DNA from: Candidatus Cloacimonadota bacterium
GTDB taxonomy: Bacteria > Cloacimonadota > Cloacimonadia > Cloacimonadales > TCS61
Assembly: GCA_021108315.1 (NCBI GenBank)
Contig: JAIORE010000193.1
Location: forward strand, 1-37,874
Reading direction: 5' to 3'
Length of the DNA: 37,874 nucleotides
Of this stretch, positions 36,252 to 37,874 are shown in pieces. How positions within the stretch are numbered: position 1 is the stretch's first letter; the number at the start of each line of letters is the position of its first letter. The notes under the pieces were generated by a model, which saw only the letters and a program-made list of their open reading frames with translations, did no database searches and was not told where the DNA came from. A program made the translations under genes and the position numbers.

Positions 36252-36252
36252 A

Positions 36253-36621
36253 ATGAAGAAAAAAATTAGAATTCTAATAGTTGAAGATGAAGTTATAATT
36301 GCTCAAAGTCTAAAATTGGAACTGGAAAATGAAGGTTTTGAAGTATGCAGTTTTGTAGCGAGTGGAGAAGAAGCTATTAGCGAAGCAAAAGAAAAAAAAC
36401 CGGATGTAATATTAATGGATATTCATTTGTTTGGTGAAATTGATGGAATTGAAGCTGCTCTGGAAATTATTGCTTATAAAAAAAATCCCATAATATTTAT
36501 GACAGGTTACTCTGAAAGCAACATCTTTGTAAGAGCACAAAAAGTAAATCCGATAGCATATCTTCACAAACCTGTAGAAATATATAATTTGAAACCTGTT
36601 ATTGAATCTATTTTTGATTGA
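36253..36621 (+). CDS. Single-domain response regulator, partner of the giant kinase
   Basis: A 122-residue receiver: acidic pocket VEDE (10-13), phospho-acceptor D56 in ILMDIHLFGEIDG, Thr in FMTGYSE, Lys-Pro in YLHKPVE. The IHLxGExDGIEAA motif is characteristic of receivers paired with HisKA_2/HWE kinases. One base separates it from the kinase stop codon, so the genes are co-transcribed and translationally coupled. It has no output domain, so it acts by protein contact or passes phosphate onward. A c-d palindromic half-unit starts 67 bases after its stop. Confidence 0.92.
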   Translation: MKKKIRILIVEDEVIIAQSLKLELENEGFEVCSFVASGEEAISEAKEKKPDVILMDIHLFGEIDGIEAALEIIAYKKNPIIFMTGYSESNIFVRAQKVNPIAYLHKPVEIYNLKPVIESIFD

Positions 36622-36688
36622 GATTTTTGAGGAGGTTGACAGAAGATAATAATTTTGAGAGAATGATTTTTGAGAAGTTGATACTAAA

Positions 36689-36756
36689 AGTCCTTGAAAG
36701 GACTATAGAGATGTGTGGTCTATACTTATCACCACAAACTAAAGTTTGCGGTTAAT
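36689..36756 (+). repeat. Right half-unit (c-d) after the response regulator (unit 5, right)
   Basis: Hairpin c AGTCCT-TGAA-AGGACT at 36689-36704 and d CCACAAAC-TAAA-GTTTGCGG at 36732-36751 (one mismatch), then TTAAT. With the left half at 31760-31827 it brackets the kinase and regulator genes. Confidence 0.85.
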
Positions 36757-36759
36757 ATC

Positions 36760-36942
36760 ATTAACCATACGCTTCAGAGTGTGGAATGTAGTTAAATCAA
36801 AACTATCAGCCCTTTCAAAGGCTTCTAATGAGAAAATTTGGGATAAAACCTGAGAATATATAAAACTGTTGAAAAATCATTGAAAGGACTATGGAAATGT
36901 GTAATCGGTATTTGTCATCACAAACTAAAGTTTGCGGTTAAT
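36760..36942 (+). repeat. Palindromic unit 6, degenerate
   Basis: 183 bases. Hairpin a CCATACGC-TTCA-GAGTGTGG (36765-36784), b with one broken pair (36808-36823), c as AATCAT-TGAA-AGGACT (36875-36890, broken) and d (36918-36937). It carries more mismatches than units 1-4, so it is older. Confidence 0.75.
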
Positions 36943-36945
36943 ATC

Positions 36946-37011
36946 ATTAACCACGTGCTTTAGCATGTGGATTGCAGTACAAAGCCAAGACTATTAGCCC
37001 TTTCAAGGGCT
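36946..37011 (+). repeat. Left half-unit (a-b), unit 7
   Basis: Hairpin a CCACGTGC-TTTA-GCATGTGG (36951-36970) with altered but still pairing bases compared with other copies, and b at 36996-37011. No c-d half follows. Confidence 0.8.
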
Positions 37012-37089
37012 TCAAATGAGAAAATTCTCCAGCTTGTTCACAAGCACCAGGTGAGCTTCGCAGGTCTCCCTTCGGTCGGCTGAGAACGA

Positions 37090-37180
37090 AATAAAAAGCT
37101 AAGCCCTGTTTAGTGAGAGACAAAAACGAAGCAGAAGCTTCTTAGGTTAGTGTGTTCCCAAGTAAAACTTGGGAACAAGA
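37090..37180 (+). repeat. Composite dispersed repeat ending in a GTTCCCAAG palindrome
   Basis: Related to 4500-4590: AAAAGCTAAGCCCTGTTTAG, GAAGCAGAAGCTTCTTAGG, then GTTCCCAAG-TAAAA-CTTGGGAAC at 37154-37176. Confidence 0.6.
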
Positions 37181-37296
37181 ATAAAAAAAGATGAAAGAAA
37201 AACTGAGGAAAAAAACTCACCTAATTATTGAGAAAGTAAGTAATTTTCTTTTGAAATTCAGAGACATAAACTAATAAGTAATTTGGAGTAGATTTT

Positions 37297-37874
37297 ATGA
37301 AAACTATGGAAAATCTTGAAAAGAAATTATCTAAACTAAAAAAAATTGGAAAAGAAAAAGTTCACCGCTTAAACAAACTTTCCCAAGAATATTTAGATAA
37401 AAATTCAGATAAAAGTTTAGATTATGCTAAAAAATCTTTTGAATTAGCTGAAAATATTAAAGATGATAAAGAAAAAGCAAATTCTTTGTCAACTATCGGA
37501 AATGTTTATTTTCATAAAAGTTTTTATGATAAAGCCTTGGATTATAATCAAAGAGCAATCGAATTGTATAAAATAATTGGTGATAAGAAAGGATTGTGCA
37601 AATCTTTAGACAATATTGGTGTTGTTTACCAAAAATTAAGTAACTATGATAATGCTTTGCACTATCTACTTGAGTCAGCTCAGATATGCGAAGATATTGG
37701 CGATAAAAAAACTATTGCGATTTCATATATTTCTATTGGAAATACTTATTACTATTTAACTAATCATAAAAAAGCGTTGGAATACTATCAAAAATCATTA
37801 AAAATAATGCAATCTATTGTTGATAAAATTGGAATATCAAAGTCATTAAATAATATTGGAGTTATTTTTAAAAA
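37297..37874 (+). CDS. TPR protein, probably a TPR histidine kinase, cut by the window end
   Basis: An open frame of 192 codons that runs off the right edge. It starts at an ATG preceded by GGAG (37284-37287) and has no signal peptide. The visible part is a TPR array (EYLDKNSDKSLDYAKKS, KANSLSTIGNVYF, NYDNALHYLLES, HKKALEYYQKSLKIMQS). It is clearly similar residue by residue to the first 190 residues of the cytoplasmic TPR kinase at 22469 (shared LDKNSDKSL, SLDNIG, SNYDNAL-like segments), so I expect an RHDL-type kinase core beyond the edge. That part is not visible. Confidence 0.85.
   Translation, partial: MKTMENLEKKLSKLKKIGKEKVHRLNKLSQEYLDKNSDKSLDYAKKSFELAENIKDDKEKANSLSTIGNVYFHKSFYDKALDYNQRAIELYKIIGDKKGLCKSLDNIGVVYQKLSNYDNALHYLLESAQICEDIGDKKTIAISYISIGNTYYYLTNHKKALEYYQKSLKIMQSIVDKIGISKSLNNIGVIFK

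Larger units (their letters stand above)
36622..37296. other. Intergenic tandem array of palindromic units and repeats
   Basis: A 675-base gap. Unit 5 right half (36689-36756), unit 6 (36760-36942) and unit 7 left half (36946-37011) stand head to tail, each joined by ATC. After them comes the composite GTTCCCAAGC repeat (37090-37180). The promoter of the TPR kinase at 37297 should lie in 37180-37290 but no boxes are convincing. Confidence 0.7.

Noticed and set aside
26369..37011. CRISPR array
   Set aside because: The repeats are palindromic units of 65-190 bases at irregular spacing with shared spacers, and no cas gene is present.

Overview
The window is AT-rich (roughly 30% GC by eye) and looks like chromosome from a Gram-negative bacterium. 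Secreted or membrane-anchored sensor kinases with N-terminal signal peptides and a small beta-barrel-like protein ending in Phe point to two membranes. TPR-rich histidine kinases and many dispersed palindromic repeats suggest the FCB side of the tree; Cloacimonadota is my best guess, at low confidence, because there is no rRNA or other phylogenetic marker.

Layout. At 200-1859 there is an intact IS4-type insertion sequence. At 2231-10435 there is a signalling block: two tandem paralogous TPR-transmembrane histidine kinases of the DctB/NtrB type, an NtrC-family sigma54 activator, and a cytoplasmic TPR kinase starting 3 bases after the activator stop codon. At 10580-13855 there are three non-signalling genes: a small membrane protein, an exported barrel-like protein, and glucose-6-phosphate isomerase on the minus strand. 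At 14714-24265 there are four more kinases (TPR-PAS-HK, TPR-TM-HK with an HNVGN box, receiver-PAS3-HK, TPR-HK). At 24528-30583 there are a membrane PAS sensor without a kinase, a periplasmic-binding-protein/PAS/HK protein and an Rcp1-like response regulator. At 30889-31332 there is an IS200-like Y1 transposase. At 31842-36621 there is a giant receiver-PAS9-HK plus its response regulator. A further TPR kinase gene runs off the right edge at 37297.

The genes form a dense sensory island: about ten kinases or sensors and five receiver proteins in 38 kb. The same TPR module and its linker (KIAEMQxKYETEKKEKE-like) are joined to three different kinase cores (HEVNQP, RHDLxND, HNVGN), which suggests duplication and module exchange. 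The NtrC-type activator is the likely output of the HEVNQP kinases. The small receivers at 30128 and 36253 are the likely outputs of the kinases just upstream of them.

The most unusual signal is a palindromic unit family at the right-hand end. Each full unit has four hairpins (a, b ... c, d); a-b and c-d are inverted versions of each other. One unit encloses the Y1 transposase, and another is an internally deleted copy keeping the last codons of that transposase. Short units carry only a spacer. In one case an a-b half and a c-d half bracket the 4.8 kb kinase/regulator pair, and the kinase has the same leader and ribosome-binding site as the transposase. Two separate MITE-like elements with terminal inverted repeats (14237-14465 and 17085-17270) contain hairpins of the same general design; the second has a 10-bp target duplication inside another repeat whose uninterrupted copy lies elsewhere in the window.
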